Below are positions 19,087 through 29,680 of a stretch of 64,000 nucleotides of DNA, piece by piece; position 1 is the first letter of the stretch; every line of letters begins with the position of its first letter. This DNA comes from Hyphomicrobiales bacterium. GTDB taxonomy: Bacteria; Pseudomonadota; Alphaproteobacteria; Rhizobiales; Beijerinckiaceae. The position numbers were made by a program, and so were the translations under genes. Where the stretch lies: positions 98,452-162,451 of the forward strand of contig UCBZ01000003.1 of NCBI GenBank assembly GCA_900470775.1, given 5' to 3'. The notes beneath the pieces were generated by a model, which was not told the DNA's origin, searched no databases, and worked only from the letters and a program-made list of their open reading frames with translations.

Positions 19087-19566
19087 ATGCCGATGTTCAA
19101 CAACACCCGCCGGGTGAAGCACAGCCCCGAGCAGATGTTTGCGCTCGTCGCCGATGTCGAGAAATACCCGCAATTCCTGCCGCTCTGTGAAGCGCTGACG
19201 GTGCGCCGCCGGACGCCGCGCGAGGGCGGCGGCGAGGTCCTGCTGGCCAATATGAGCATCGGCTACAAGGCGATCTCGGAAACCTTCACCAGTCGGGTGA
19301 CGCTCGACCCCGTCAATCTCAAGATCCTGGTCGAGTATGTCGACGGACCGTTCCGCTATCTGGAGAACCGCTGGACCTTCAAGCCGCATGAGAGCGGCTG
19401 CGAGATCGGCTTCTTCATCTCCTATGAATTCGCCAGCCGGATGCTCGGGCTGCTGATGGGGGCGATGTTCGACAAGGCCTTCCGCAAATTCGCCGAAGCC
19501 TTCGAGCGCCGCGCCGACCTCGTCTATGGCGGCGGCGCTGCGACAGCACCGGTCACCGCGCCTTAA
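19087..19566 (+). CDS. COQ10/START-domain protein (RatA-like)
   Basis: 159 residues. A single START/SRPBCC domain: VKHSPEQMFALVADVEKYPQFLP at the start, SIGYKAISETFTSRVTLDPV in the middle and the helix MLGLLMGAMFDKAFRKFAEAFERRA at the end. Homologues bind ubiquinone and help respiratory electron transfer (COQ10), or are named RatA. The lipA-coq10 neighbourhood is common in alphaproteobacteria. The ATG at 19087 was chosen from the family start MxxFxxxRxVxHSxEQMF. The next gene starts 43 bases later. Confidence 0.85.
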   Translation: MPMFNNTRRVKHSPEQMFALVADVEKYPQFLPLCEALTVRRRTPREGGGEVLLANMSIGYKAISETFTSRVTLDPVNLKILVEYVDGPFRYLENRWTFKPHESGCEIGFFISYEFASRMLGLLMGAMFDKAFRKFAEAFERRADLVYGGGAATAPVTAP

Positions 19567-19609
19567 GCAGTTCGTGCGACTGTCCCCACGCTTGTTCCGG
19601 GGATATCGC

Positions 19610-21724
19610 ATGGACGCGCCGACCACACATGCCGCAACCCGGCTCGAAGCCCGGCGCCTGGCGACGACCCTGCCGCTCTATGCGGGGACGATCTTCCTGT
19701 CGGCCTTCCTGCTCTTCGGCATCCAGCCGATGTTCGCCAAGATGGTGCTGCCGCGGCTCGGCGGCTCTCCGGGCGTCTGGTCGGTCGCGATGGTGTTCTT
19801 CCAGACCGTGCTGCTGGCCGGATACGGCTATGCGCATCTCCTGGTCAGCCGTTTCACCGTTCGCCGCGCCGCCCTGATCCACATCGCGCTGATGGCGCTG
19901 GTCCTGCTGGTCGGCCTGCCGATCGGCATCGCGGCAGGCTTCGAGCGGCCGCCGCAGGAGGGCGAAGTCCTCTGGCTGGTCACGCTGTTCACCGCCTCGG
20001 TCGGCCTGCCTTTCTTCGCGGTCGCAGCCAATGGTCCGCTGCTGCAGGCGTGGTTCGCCCGTACCGGCCACGCGCATGCCAGCGATCCCTATTTTCTCTA
20101 TGCCGCCTCGAATATCGGCAGCTTCCTCGCGCTGATCGCCTATCCCTTCCTGGTCGAGCCGTTCCTGACTCTCTCGGCGCAGTCCGTGGCGTGGACCTGG
20201 GGCTTCGGCCTGCTTCTGGCCGGAATCGCCGCCTGCGCGGGGCTGGGCCTCGGGCGCTCCGCCGACGCCACGGCCAGCGCGCAGGCCGCGCTCGTCCAGA
20301 CCGACGTCCCGTTGCGGCAGAAGCTGAGCTGGGTTGCGCTCGCCTTCGTGCCCTCCGGGTTGCTCGTTGCCGTCACCGCGCATATCTCGACCGACGTCGC
20401 CTCGGTGCCGCTGATGTGGGTCGTCCCGCTGGCGCTTTTCCTGCTGACCTTCGTCATCGTCTTCCAGCGCAAGCCGCTGCTCAGGCACAGCTGGATGCTG
20501 CATGCGCAACTCGTCCTGGTCGCTGCCGTCATGCTGCGCATCGTCCTCCAGTTGAAGCTGGGCTGGGGCGTCGATCTGGCAATACATCTCGGCATGTTCT
20601 TCAGCACGGCGATGGTCGCGCATGGCGAACTCGCGCGCCGCCGCCCCGATGCCGCGAACCTGACTCAGTTCTATCTCTGGATGTCCGTCGGCGGGGTGCT
20701 CGGCGGGCTGTTCTGCGGACTGATAGCGCCGGCCATCTTCAACTCGGTCGTCGAGTACCCGTTGCTGATCATCGTCGGCGTGCTTTGCCGGCCTCGCTTC
20801 AGGGCGATCCGCCTGCCGCGCCTCGTGCAGGTCGGGATCGCCGGCATTCTTCTCGTCAGCTTCGCCGGGCTGATCGTCCAGGAGCAGCAGCGCACCGACT
20901 CGATCCGCTCCTTCTTCGGCGTGAACAGAATCATCGACGGCGAGGACGGTCGCTTCCGTCGCCTCGTCCACGGCAGCACCATCCACGGCGCCCAGCGGTT
21001 GCGCAACGACGATGGCACTGTCGTGACCGGTAGACCGGAGCCGCTGAGCTATTACTACACCGGCGGCGGCATCGCCGACGGCATCGACGCGGTGCGTCAG
21101 GTGCGTGGTGGCGCGCTCGGTGCGGTCGCCGCGATCGGAGTCGGAACAGGCTCGCTCGCATGCCAGATGCGCCCCGGCGAGGCCTGGACCTTCTATGAGA
21201 TCGACCCCCATGTCGTGCGTATGGCCACCGATCCGAACCGCTTCGGTTTCTTCAGCGCCTGCGCCCCGCAGGCGAGTTTCGTCCTGGGCGATGCGCGGCT
21301 GACGCTGGCCGACGCGCCGGCGGGCTCGCTCGACCTGATCGTGGTCGATGCCTTCTCCTCGGATGCGATCCCGATCCATCTGATGACCACGGAGGCGATC
21401 GGTCTCTATCTCGCCAAGCTGAAGCCGGGCGGTGCGGTCCTGTTCCACATCTCCAACCGGAACATGGAGCTCGGTCCGGTCGTGACCGCCACCGGACATG
21501 CGAAGGGTCTCACAACCTGGCTGCGCCCGCAGCGCCAGACGCCCGAACTGCTGGAGCAGATGAAGTTCTCACCCTATGTCGCCGTGATCGCGCGGCGGGC
21601 CGAGGATGTCGGCCTGCCTGCCGAGCAGGGCTGGGTCCGGCAGGACGGTCCCGGCAGCGCGCGCGCCTGGCGGGACGACTATGCCGACGTGATCGGCGCG
21701 ATCTGGCGCAAGCTCGCGCGCTGA
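19610..21724 (+). CDS. Membrane-fused spermidine-synthase-like protein
   Basis: About 704 residues. The N-terminal two thirds has roughly ten membrane segments and begins with FLLFGIQPMFAKMVLPRLGG, the signature of the 'fused MFS/spermidine synthase' family. The C-terminal third (from about residue 490) is a SAM-dependent spermidine-synthase-like domain with VAAIGVGTGSLACQM, FYEIDPHVV and LDLIVVDAFSSDAIPIHL. A full aminopropyltransferase function is unproven because membrane-fused versions are uncharacterised. The start at 19610 avoids overlap with the upstream gene. It converges on cinA, 7 bases apart. Confidence 0.85.
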   Translation: MDAPTTHAATRLEARRLATTLPLYAGTIFLSAFLLFGIQPMFAKMVLPRLGGSPGVWSVAMVFFQTVLLAGYGYAHLLVSRFTVRRAALIHIALMALVLLVGLPIGIAAGFERPPQEGEVLWLVTLFTASVGLPFFAVAANGPLLQAWFARTGHAHASDPYFLYAASNIGSFLALIAYPFLVEPFLTLSAQSVAWTWGFGLLLAGIAACAGLGLGRSADATASAQAALVQTDVPLRQKLSWVALAFVPSGLLVAVTAHISTDVASVPLMWVVPLALFLLTFVIVFQRKPLLRHSWMLHAQLVLVAAVMLRIVLQLKLGWGVDLAIHLGMFFSTAMVAHGELARRRPDAANLTQFYLWMSVGGVLGGLFCGLIAPAIFNSVVEYPLLIIVGVLCRPRFRAIRLPRLVQVGIAGILLVSFAGLIVQEQQRTDSIRSFFGVNRIIDGEDGRFRRLVHGSTIHGAQRLRNDDGTVVTGRPEPLSYYYTGGGIADGIDAVRQVRGGALGAVAAIGVGTGSLACQMRPGEAWTFYEIDPHVVRMATDPNRFGFFSACAPQASFVLGDARLTLADAPAGSLDLIVVDAFSSDAIPIHLMTTEAIGLYLAKLKPGGAVLFHISNRNMELGPVVTATGHAKGLTTWLRPQRQTPELLEQMKFSPYVAVIARRAEDVGLPAEQGWVRQDGPGSARAWRDDYADVIGAIWRKLAR

Positions 21725-21731
21725 AATCCGC

Positions 21732-22229
21732 TCAGGGCAGAGCCGTCGCGGCTTCGCGCAATAGCTCGAGTGCGGTCAGCACCGAAAGCCGCCTGATCTC
21801 GTCGCGCGACAGCGGCCCGAAGCGCTGTTCGCGATGGGCTGTGCCGCCCGGGCCGGCGCAGGCGAAATGAACCAGCCCAACCGGCTTCCCAATGCTGCCG
21901 CCGCCCGGTCCGGCGACCCCGGTGATCGCGACGGACAGCGTGGCGGACAGGGCCTTCCGCCCACCCGTCGCCATGGCGCGTGCCACCGGCTCGCTGACCG
22001 CGCCATGAGCGTCGAGCACTTCCACCGGCACGCGGGCGAGGGCTATTTTGGCTGCGTTGGAATAAGTGATCAGCCCGCCGAGCACGACGTCGGACGAGCC
22101 GGCAATCGCCGTTAGCGCGCCGCCGACGAGCCCGCCCGTGCAGGATTCGACGGTCGCGACCGTGGCGCCTGCGCGTCGACATACCTCAAGCACGGCAGTG
22201 GCAAGCTTTGTGGTCTCTGCGTCGAACAT
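21732..22229 (-). CDS. pncC: CinA C-terminal-domain protein, nicotinamide-nucleotide amidase
   Basis: 165 residues corresponding to the CinA C-terminal domain alone. Motifs: AGATVATVESCTGGLVGGALTAIAG (with the catalytic Ser region ESCTGG), GGLITYSNAAKIALARV, and VAITGVAGPGGGSIGKPVGLV. The enzyme deamidates nicotinamide mononucleotide to nicotinate mononucleotide for NAD recycling. It follows ispDF by seven bases in the same direction, so the two are probably one operon. Confidence 0.9.
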   Translation of the reverse strand: MFDAETTKLATAVLEVCRRAGATVATVESCTGGLVGGALTAIAGSSDVVLGGLITYSNAAKIALARVPVEVLDAHGAVSEPVARAMATGGRKALSATLSVAITGVAGPGGGSIGKPVGLVHFACAGPGGTAHREQRFGPLSRDEIRRLSVLTALELLREAATALP

Positions 22230-22236
22230 GCCGCCG

Positions 22237-23445
22237 CTACTCCTGTTCCGGCAGCCGGACCGTCGCCGTGCCGAGTGCCGCAAGGCCTTCCCTGCGGCCG
22301 GTGAAACCCATCCGCTCCGAGGTCGTCGCCTTGATGGCGACCTGATTGACGCGGATCCCCGCGGCCACTGCGATGGCCTCCCGGATTGCCTCGCGATGAG
22401 GCCCGACCTTGGGCGCCTCGCAAACGATGGTGAGGTCGAGGAAATCGATGCGCCCGCCGCGCTGCCGCACACGCTCTGCGGCAAAGCTCAGGAAGCGATG
22501 CGAGGCGGCGCCCTTCCATTGCGGATCGCTCGGCGGGAAATGCGTGCCGATATCGCCCTCAGCCAGGGCTCCGAGCAGGGCATCGGTCAGGGCGTGGAGT
22601 GCGACGTCGCCGTCCGAATGCGCCAGCACGCCGCGATCATGCGCGATACGAATGCCGCCCAGCCAGACATGGTCGCCATCGGTGAAGGCGTGGACGTCGT
22701 AGCCGGTGCCGACGCGGACGATGAGGCTGCACCCGGCAGGCGCATCGGCGCGGACGAAGTCTTGCGGATGGGTCAGCTTCAGATTGGCGGGCTCTCCCGG
22801 AAAGGTGGTGACGGGATGTCCGGCCCATTCCATCAGCGCGGCGTCGTCAGTGAAACCGGCCTGGCCGGCGGCGAAGGCCGCCTGATGCGCCGCGAGCAGC
22901 GCACCGAAGCGGAAGGCCTGTGGTGTCTGCACGCTGACCAGCAGGTCACGCGGCGGCGTCTCGGCGATCTGGCCTGCAGCGTCGATACGCTTGATCGTAT
23001 CCGTGACCGGCAGGGCCGGGATCGCCGCGATGCCGTCGGTGCCGACGGCCTTGATCGCGGCACCGATCAGCGCGGCGGAGACGAAGGGGCGGGCAGCGTC
23101 ATGGACCAGGACCAGGCCGTCGAAGCCCGTCTCCGCCAGCGCCTCGAGACCCAGCCGGACCGAGTCCTGGCGCGTCTCGCCTCCCGGTGTCGGCGGCGAC
23201 AGCCGGTCGTCGGTGATATGGGCGACTGCGCTTCCATAGCGTGCCTCGTCGCCGGGACCGATCACCACCGCGATCCGATGGATAGCCGGCTGCGCCAAAA
23301 ACGGCGCCAGGGCGTGATCAAGAACCGGTCGCCCGCCGATCAGGCGATATTGCTTGGGACCATCTCCTCCGGCGCGAAGTCCGCGACCGGCAGCGACGAT
23401 GAGCGCCGCGACGGGCAAGGTGCTGTCATGTGGTTCGGCGGGCAC
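22237..23445 (-). CDS. ispDF: Bifunctional IspD/IspF of the MEP isoprenoid pathway
   Basis: About 402 residues. The N-terminal IspD half ([30 protein letters not shown]) makes CDP-methylerythritol. The C-terminal IspF half ([53 protein letters not shown]) makes the cyclodiphosphate. Fused IspDF is common in alphaproteobacteria. The reading frame opens at 23595, but the extra 50 residues include a translated RTPCRTPCR repeat unlike any IspD, so I prefer the GTG at 23445, which follows AGGA. It is divergent from dusB. Confidence 0.94.
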   Translation of the reverse strand: MPAEPHDSTLPVAALIVAAGRGLRAGGDGPKQYRLIGGRPVLDHALAPFLAQPAIHRIAVVIGPGDEARYGSAVAHITDDRLSPPTPGGETRQDSVRLGLEALAETGFDGLVLVHDAARPFVSAALIGAAIKAVGTDGIAAIPALPVTDTIKRIDAAGQIAETPPRDLLVSVQTPQAFRFGALLAAHQAAFAAGQAGFTDDAALMEWAGHPVTTFPGEPANLKLTHPQDFVRADAPAGCSLIVRVGTGYDVHAFTDGDHVWLGGIRIAHDRGVLAHSDGDVALHALTDALLGALAEGDIGTHFPPSDPQWKGAASHRFLSFAAERVRQRGGRIDFLDLTIVCEAPKVGPHREAIREAIAVAAGIRVNQVAIKATTSERMGFTGRREGLAALGTATVRLPEQE

Positions 23446-23637
23446 GGCTATTGGTCCTGCATGAGGTTCGGTGATAGTCGCAGGAGCGGGGATCGCCAAG
23501 CCGGAAACGGCGCGACAAGGGGTGCGACAAGGGGTGCGGCAATGACGCAATGCAATATCGGTGGGCGGCTCTTGCGCTCCTGCAGCAATGTCCAATAAAT
23601 ATGCACAATGCAGGTTGCCTCAAATTCAGGCTCTGAC

Positions 23638-24630
23638 ATGAACTCTCCGCTTCCCGCAGAGCTGGTGTCACGCGCGTTCCTGGCTCCGATGTCCGGCGTG
23701 ACCGACATCGTCATGCGCCGCATCGCCGCCCGCCATGGCGCCGGCCTCGTTGTCTCGGAGATGGTCGCATCGGACGAGTTCGTTCGCGGCTCCGAGGAAG
23801 CGCGCATTCGGGCCGAAGGCGCCGGTATTTCGCCCCATGTCGTGCAACTCGCAGGCTGCGATCCGCACTGGCTCGGCGAGGCGGCGCGTCTGGCCGAGGC
23901 GAATGGCGCTGCGATCGTCGATATCAACATGGGCTGCCCGGCCAAGAAGGTGACAGGCGGCTGGGCCGGCTCGGCGCTGATGCGCGATCTCGACCATGCC
24001 ATGTCGCTGGTGGAGGCCGCCGTCGCCGCCGTGAAGGTGCCGGTGACAGTCAAGATGCGCCTGGGTTGGGACGATGCTTCGCGCAATGCGCCGGAACTTG
24101 CGCGGCGCGCCGTCTCGGCCGGCGCCCGGATGATCACCGTGCATGGTCGCACGCGTCAGCAGTTCTACAAGGGCGTAGCCGACTGGGCCGCGATCCGCGC
24201 GGTGCGCGAAGCAGGCGATTTTCCGCTCGTCGCCAATGGCGATATTCATGACGTCGCAGACGCGCAAACCTGCCTGTCGCAGTCCGGCGCCGATTTCGTC
24301 ATGGTCGGCCGGGCAGCGTTGGGGCGCCCCTGGCTGGTCGGCGCGATCGGCGCTCAGCTGGCTGGACGGACAGCGCCCGAGCTCACGCTGGCGCAAAAGC
24401 TGGCGCTGGCGCGCGAGCACTATGAAGGCCTGCTGAGCCTGATGGGACAGGCCCATGGCGTGCGCCATGCGCGCAAGCACCTGGCGGCCTATGCCGACGA
24501 CGCGGTCGCCAGCGGCGGCATCCCGGACCAGGACCGGCGCCGAATCCTCCTGACGGCAGACGAGCCGCGCCAGGTGATTGAGGCGCTGACGCGCCTGTTT
24601 TCTCCCGAATACAGCCGCGTTGCGGCCTGA
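23638..24630 (+). CDS. dusB: tRNA-dihydrouridine synthase
   Basis: About 330 residues. FMN-dependent DUS/NifR3 family. [20 protein letters not shown] binds the flavin, and [20 protein letters not shown] carries the catalytic Cys. VKMRLGWDD and [14 protein letters not shown] follow, with [12 protein letters not shown] and [12 protein letters not shown] at the C-terminal phosphate site. It reduces uridines in the tRNA D-loop. As in many rhizobia (the old name is nifR3), it leads the ntrB-ntrC-ntrY-ntrX operon. An upstream in-frame ATG at 23608 is less well placed. Confidence 0.94.
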   Translation: MNSPLPAELVSRAFLAPMSGVTDIVMRRIAARHGAGLVVSEMVASDEFVRGSEEARIRAEGAGISPHVVQLAGCDPHWLGEAARLAEANGAAIVDINMGCPAKKVTGGWAGSALMRDLDHAMSLVEAAVAAVKVPVTVKMRLGWDDASRNAPELARRAVSAGARMITVHGRTRQQFYKGVADWAAIRAVREAGDFPLVANGDIHDVADAQTCLSQSGADFVMVGRAALGRPWLVGAIGAQLAGRTAPELTLAQKLALAREHYEGLLSLMGQAHGVRHARKHLAAYADDAVASGGIPDQDRRRILLTADEPRQVIEALTRLFSPEYSRVAA

Positions 24631-24647
24631 AACCAAGGGTAACGCGT

Positions 24648-25790
24648 ATGACGATGGCGTTCGCGGAGAGTGGCGGGAAGAGCATGGATGAATACCTGCT
24701 CGATCCGATCGAGATGCAGGCCCTCAACGTCCTGCCGATGCCGGTCGTGGTCGTCGGCGAAGGCCACGGCATCCTCTACGCCAACACGGCGGCGGAGGAT
24801 TTCTTCCAGTCGAGCGCCGTCGTGCTCAAGCGCCAGCGCATCGATGACCTGATCGCCTTCGGCTCGCCCGTCCTTGCCCTCGTCGAGGAGGTCCAGCGGC
24901 GTGGCTCGAGCGTCAGCGAGTACCGGCTCGACCTGGGCTCGCCGCGCCTCGGCTCCGATCGGGTGGTCGATGTTTTTGCATCGCCGCTGCCCGGTCACGG
25001 CGATACCGTCGTCCTTATGCTTCAAGAACGGACAATTGCCGAAAAAATGGACAGACAACTGACCCACAGGGGGGCAGCAAGGTCCATCACGGCGCTCGGC
25101 GCTATGCTCGCCCATGAGATCAAGAACCCGCTTTCGGGCATTCGCGGCGCGGCCCAGCTTCTGGAAGCCACCGTTCCTGACAGCGAGCGCATGCTGACGC
25201 AGTTGATTTGCGATGAAACCGACCGGATCGTGAAGCTGGTCGAGCGGGTCGAGCTGTTCGGCGACGAGCGCCCGACCGAACGCGACCCGGTCAACGTTCA
25301 TGACGTGCTCGACCATGTGAAGCGGCTGGCGCAGTCGGGTTTCGCGCGGCATATCCGCTTCAACGAAATCTACGATCCCTCCCTGCCTCCCGTTTCCGGC
25401 AATCGCGACCAGCTCGTCCAGGTCCTGCTGAATCTCGTCAAGAATGCTGCGGAATCGATCGGAACCCAGTCGATCGACGGCGAGATCACCCTGACCACCG
25501 CTTACCGGCCCGGCATCCGCATGCAGCTTGCGGGCTCGTCGAGCCGAATCGCCCTGCCGCTCGAAATCGGCATCCGCGACAACGGGCCGGGCGTGCCGCC
25601 GGACCTGCTCCCCCATCTCTTCGATGCCTTCGTCACGACCAAGGCGCAGGGCAGTGGCCTTGGACTTGCACTTGTCGCCAAGGTGATCGGCGATCACGGC
25701 GGAATCGTCGAATGCGAATCCGTCTCTCGCCGCACGACGTTCAGGATTCTGCTGCCGCTGCACCAACTTCGGGCGCGACAGACAGCGTAA
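24648..25790 (+). CDS. ntrB: Nitrogen regulation sensor histidine kinase NtrB
   Basis: 380 residues, no membrane segment. A PAS domain ([26 protein letters not shown]) is followed by the HisKA box [20 protein letters not shown] with the phosphorylated His, the N-box [13 protein letters not shown] and the G-boxes [13 protein letters not shown] and [12 protein letters not shown]. NtrB phosphorylates NtrC under nitrogen limitation and is antagonised by PII (glnB, in this window). AAGGG lies upstream of the ATG; the gene starts 17 bases after dusB. Confidence 0.95.
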   Translation: MTMAFAESGGKSMDEYLLDPIEMQALNVLPMPVVVVGEGHGILYANTAAEDFFQSSAVVLKRQRIDDLIAFGSPVLALVEEVQRRGSSVSEYRLDLGSPRLGSDRVVDVFASPLPGHGDTVVLMLQERTIAEKMDRQLTHRGAARSITALGAMLAHEIKNPLSGIRGAAQLLEATVPDSERMLTQLICDETDRIVKLVERVELFGDERPTERDPVNVHDVLDHVKRLAQSGFARHIRFNEIYDPSLPPVSGNRDQLVQVLLNLVKNAAESIGTQSIDGEITLTTAYRPGIRMQLAGSSSRIALPLEIGIRDNGPGVPPDLLPHLFDAFVTTKAQGSGLGLALVAKVIGDHGGIVECESVSRRTTFRILLPLHQLRARQTA

Positions 25791-25810
25791 GGCCTACAGG
25801 ACCACAGTGA

Positions 25811-27259
25811 ATGCCGACCGGTAACATTCTTGTCGCGGACGACGATGCCGCGATCCGCACCGTGCTCAATCAGGCCCTTGCCAGGGCCGGATACGAGGTG
25901 CGGACAACCGGCCAGGCGGCGACGCTCTGGACCTGGGCCGCGCAGGGGTTGGGCGACCTGATCATCACCGACGTGGTGATGCCCGACGGCAATGCCTTCG
26001 ACCTGCTGCCGCGCATCAAGCGCGTGCGGCCCGATCTGCCGATCATCGTCATGAGCGCGCAGAACACCTTCATGACGGCGATCAAGGCGTCCGAGCGCGG
26101 CGCCTATGAATATCTGCCAAAGCCCTTCGACCTGAAGGAGCTCGTCGCGATCGTCGGCCGCGCCTTGTCGCGCCCGCGCGGCGACAGCGGCCGCAGCCCA
26201 GCCTCCGAGCCCGACGACATTCCGCTGATCGGCCGATCGCCGGCGATGCAGGACGTCTACCGGGCACTGGCCCGGCTGATGCCGATCGACCTGACCGTGA
26301 TGATCAACGGAGAGTCCGGCACCGGCAAGGAACTGGTCGCGCGGGCGCTGCACGATTACGGCAAGCGCAAGAACGGCCCGTTTGTCGCGATCAACATGGC
26401 GGCGATCCCGAAGGACCTGATCGAATCGGAGCTCTTCGGCCATGAGAAGGGCGCCTTCACCGGCGCGCTGACGCGCTCGTCGGGCCGCTTCGAGCAGGCC
26501 GAGGGTGGCACGCTCTTCCTCGACGAGATCGGCGACATGCCGATGGAAGCTCAGACGCGCCTGCTGCGCGTGCTCCAGCAGGGCGAATACACCACCGTTG
26601 GCGGCCGCACGCCGATCAAGACCAATGTCCGCATCGTCGCCGCGACGAACAAGGATCTCCGCATCTCGATAGCCCAGGGGCTGTTCCGCGAGGATCTGTT
26701 CTTCCGGCTGAACGTGGTGCCGATCCGCCTGCCGCCCCTGCGCGAGCGCGTCGAGGACATTCCGGATCTGGCGCGCCATTTCTTCACGCTGGTCGAGAAG
26801 GAAGGCCTGCCGCGCAAGCAGATCGATTCGGAAGCGATGGACGTGATGCGTCGCTATCGCTGGCCGGGCAACGTCCGCGAGCTCGAGAATCTCGTGCGAC
26901 GTCTGGCGGCACTTTATCCCCAGGAGACCATCACGGCGCCGATCGTCGATGCCGAGCTGCAGCCGGCGAGCGCGACGACGAGCTTCTCCGGCGGCTCGTC
27001 GCAGGAGCGCGCCGAGACCCTGTCCGGTTCCGTCGAGCGCCATCTGACCCAGTATTTCGGCGGCTTCGGCGATAACATCCCGCCGCCCGGTCTCTATCAT
27101 CGCATTCTGCGAGAGGTCGAGCCGCCGCTGATCGCCGCAGCGCTCGCGGCGACGCGCGGCAACCAGATCCGCGCGGCGGAGTTGCTGGGCCTCAACCGCA
27201 ACACGCTGCGCAAGAAAATCCGCGAACTCGACATGCAGGTGGTGCGCTCGCCACGCTGA
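25811..27259 (+). CDS. ntrC: Nitrogen regulation response regulator NtrC
   Basis: 482 residues with an intact sigma-54 activator layout. The receiver domain has D54 as the phosphoacceptor ([10 protein letters not shown]). The AAA+ domain has Walker A GESGTGKE (167-174), GAFTGA (214-219, sigma-54 contact) and Walker [10 protein letters not shown]. The C-terminal Fis-type HTH is [21 protein letters not shown]. It activates nitrogen-scavenging genes, probably including glnBA here. 20 bases after ntrB. Confidence 0.96.
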   Translation: MPTGNILVADDDAAIRTVLNQALARAGYEVRTTGQAATLWTWAAQGLGDLIITDVVMPDGNAFDLLPRIKRVRPDLPIIVMSAQNTFMTAIKASERGAYEYLPKPFDLKELVAIVGRALSRPRGDSGRSPASEPDDIPLIGRSPAMQDVYRALARLMPIDLTVMINGESGTGKELVARALHDYGKRKNGPFVAINMAAIPKDLIESELFGHEKGAFTGALTRSSGRFEQAEGGTLFLDEIGDMPMEAQTRLLRVLQQGEYTTVGGRTPIKTNVRIVAATNKDLRISIAQGLFREDLFFRLNVVPIRLPPLRERVEDIPDLARHFFTLVEKEGLPRKQIDSEAMDVMRRYRWPGNVRELENLVRRLAALYPQETITAPIVDAELQPASATTSFSGGSSQERAETLSGSVERHLTQYFGGFGDNIPPPGLYHRILREVEPPLIAAALAATRGNQIRAAELLGLNRNTLRKKIRELDMQVVRSPR

Positions 27260-27388
27260 CTAGGACGGGCGGCCTGAAGCCCGCCTTTCATATGTCATAT
27301 TTTGACAACACCGTTGCGGCGGCGCATCAGTGCCGCGCGCCAGCCGGATCCGTTCAGGACTCCGGCTGTACGGGAGTTGTTCAACATC

Positions 27389-29680
27389 GTGTCTACCTCT
27401 GCCACTGACGCCAGGATCGTACCGCGCGCCGAGGATACGCCGCGCCGCGTCTCCGGCTGGCTCGGCGCTACGGTCGTCGTCTTCGCGCTCGTCTCAGGGC
27501 TCGTCACCTTCCTCGTCCTGTCGGGGGTCACGCCCGTCGCCCCGGTCCACGAGGTGGTCGTCGGCGTCTTTGTCCTCAACGCCTTCCTGATTCTGCTGCT
27601 GCTGGTCGTCGTCGCCTTCGAGGCGGCCGTGCTGATCCGCGCGCGCCGGGCGGGTGCCGCGGCTGCCGGGCTGCATGTGCGCATCGTCAGCCTGTTCAGC
27701 ATTATCGCAGCGCTGCCGGCCGTGCTGGTCGCCGTGATCGCCACCGTCACCATCGAGCGCGGCCTTGAACCCTGGTTCTCCGACCGGATGCGCGATGCGA
27801 TCTTCCGCTCCGTCGATGTCGCCGATGCCTATGCAGGGTCGCAGTGCAAATCATTAGGCCGCGAAATCCGCATTCTTGCCGACGATCTGTCGCGGGCGAA
27901 GCCCGCCTATGACGTCGACCGGAAATGGTTCGAGACCTTCCTGACCTCGCGGGCGACCGCGCTCGGCGTGCCCGTCGTCGCGATCATGCAGCCGCCGGAC
28001 AAGGTGCTGGCGCGGGCCAATATCGACGTGCTGCGCGGTGCGCCGAAGCCCGATGCAGCCGCGTTCGAGGACGCCCAGTCGGCGCCCGAGCCGATCTGCG
28101 TCATTCCCTCAAGCGGTCGCATCTTCGGCGCGCTCGTCAAGCTGCCAACCTATGACAATTCCTTCCTGCACATTGCGCGTGAGGTCGACCCGCTGGCGGT
28201 CGAGTTCCCGGCCGTGGCGCGAGCGGCGGCGGCGGAGTACCTCGCGATCGATGCGCGCCGCAAGGGCGTGCAGATTGCCTTCGCCTCGATGTACGGGCTG
28301 ATCGCGGTGATCCTGCTGCTGTCTGCGATCTGGCTGGGCCTGAGTTTCGCCAACGGCCTCGTCGCCCCGATCCGGCGGATGATCCACGCCACCGACCAGG
28401 TCTCCAGCGGCAATTTCTATGTCCAGGTGCCGATCCGAAGATCCGAGGGCGACCTCGCTCATCTCGGCGAAACCTTCAACAAGATGACAGCCGAACTGCG
28501 CCGGCAGCGCGACGGGCTGGTCACGGCCAGCGAGGTCATCGACCGCAGGCGGCGCTTCACCGAAACCGTGCTGTCGGGCGTCTCCTCGGGCGTGCTCAGC
28601 CTGGACGTTGACGGCCACATCACGATCATCAACCGCTCTGCCGAAAGCCTGCTGGGCACCGGTGGGCGGCTGCTCGGCGAATCGATTTCGCTGGTCGCGC
28701 CCGAGATTGCGGCCTTCGTCGCCGAAGCGCTGCAGGGGCGCCAGCGCCAGAGCGCCGGCCAGATCGCGATCACGCGCGGTGGCCGCGACCGAATGGTCAA
28801 TGTCCGGGCGGTGCGCGAAGGCGAGGGCACCGGTGCCGGCCTCGTGGTCACGCTCGACGACATCACTGACCTCGTCCTGGCCCAGCGCACCGCGGCCTGG
28901 GCCGATGTCGCGCGCCGCATCGCCCATGAGATCAAGAACCCGCTGACCCCGATCCAGCTCTCGGCCGAGCGCATCCGGCGCAAATTCGGCAAGGTCATCG
29001 TCGAGGACAAGGAGGTCTTCGACCAGTGCACGGCGACGATCGTGCGTCAGGTCGAGGATATCCGCCGCATGGTCGACGAGTTCTCGTCCTTCGCGCGGAT
29101 GCCGAAGCCCTCTCTGATGCGTGACGACATCGCCGAGACGGTGCGCCAGATCGTCTTCCTGATGCGCGTCGGCAATCCGGAACTGACGATCACGGAAAAC
29201 CTGCCGGACGGATCCGTGCTCGCCCAGTTCGACCGGCGGCTGATCTCGCAGGCGCTGACAAACGTGATCAAGAACGCGACCGAGGCGATCGAGGCCGTGC
29301 CGATGGACCAACGCGGTCCCGGCCGGATCGACGTCGTCTTCGAGCGGCGCGAGGATGGCCGGATCGTCATCGACATCGTCGATAACGGCAAGGGGCTGCC
29401 CGCCGACCAGCGCCAGAAGCTGCTGGAGCCCTACATCACCACGCGCGAGGGCGGCACCGGCCTGGGCCTCGCCATCGTCGGCAAGATCCTCGAGGACCAT
29501 GGCGGCGGCATCGAACTGCTGGACCGGCCCGATGCCACCGAGGGCCTGCGCGGCGCCCGCGTCAGGCTTTGGTTCCCCGAGACCGGGCCGGCGCCCGATG
29601 AGAACCCCGACGGCAACCGTGGCGACCAAGGATCGGCTCGTGCGGCGGCGCGGGAAACGCAGGATGGGATACAAGTATGA
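27389..29680 (+). CDS. ntrY: Nitrogen regulation sensor histidine kinase NtrY
   Basis: About 763 residues. The membrane N-terminus has two hairpins (LGATVVVFALVSGLVTFLVL and FLILLLLVVVAFEAAVLI, then VSLFSIIAALPAVLVAVIAT), a periplasmic region and a further span near residue 310. These are followed by a HAMP linker, a PAS domain, HisKA ([20 protein letters not shown]) and HATPase (VIDIVDNGKGLPADQ, GTGLGLAIVGKI). The frame opens at a TTG (27302) with no ribosome site; I prefer the GTG at 27389, preceded by GGGAG. Its stop overlaps the ntrX start (ATGA, 29677-29680). Confidence 0.93.
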   Translation: MSTSATDARIVPRAEDTPRRVSGWLGATVVVFALVSGLVTFLVLSGVTPVAPVHEVVVGVFVLNAFLILLLLVVVAFEAAVLIRARRAGAAAAGLHVRIVSLFSIIAALPAVLVAVIATVTIERGLEPWFSDRMRDAIFRSVDVADAYAGSQCKSLGREIRILADDLSRAKPAYDVDRKWFETFLTSRATALGVPVVAIMQPPDKVLARANIDVLRGAPKPDAAAFEDAQSAPEPICVIPSSGRIFGALVKLPTYDNSFLHIAREVDPLAVEFPAVARAAAAEYLAIDARRKGVQIAFASMYGLIAVILLLSAIWLGLSFANGLVAPIRRMIHATDQVSSGNFYVQVPIRRSEGDLAHLGETFNKMTAELRRQRDGLVTASEVIDRRRRFTETVLSGVSSGVLSLDVDGHITIINRSAESLLGTGGRLLGESISLVAPEIAAFVAEALQGRQRQSAGQIAITRGGRDRMVNVRAVREGEGTGAGLVVTLDDITDLVLAQRTAAWADVARRIAHEIKNPLTPIQLSAERIRRKFGKVIVEDKEVFDQCTATIVRQVEDIRRMVDEFSSFARMPKPSLMRDDIAETVRQIVFLMRVGNPELTITENLPDGSVLAQFDRRLISQALTNVIKNATEAIEAVPMDQRGPGRIDVVFERREDGRIVIDIVDNGKGLPADQRQKLLEPYITTREGGTGLGLAIVGKILEDHGGGIELLDRPDATEGLRGARVRLWFPETGPAPDENPDGNRGDQGSARAAARETQDGIQV

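Noticed and set aside
19553..21499. 648-codon open frame antisense to the spermidine-synthase-like gene
   Set aside because: Glutamine/arginine/glutamate-rich shadow; the sense strand has clear membrane and SAM motifs.
22066..23598. 510-codon frame antisense to ispDF and cinA
   Set aside because: The sense strand has intact IspD, IspF and CinA motifs; this frame has none.
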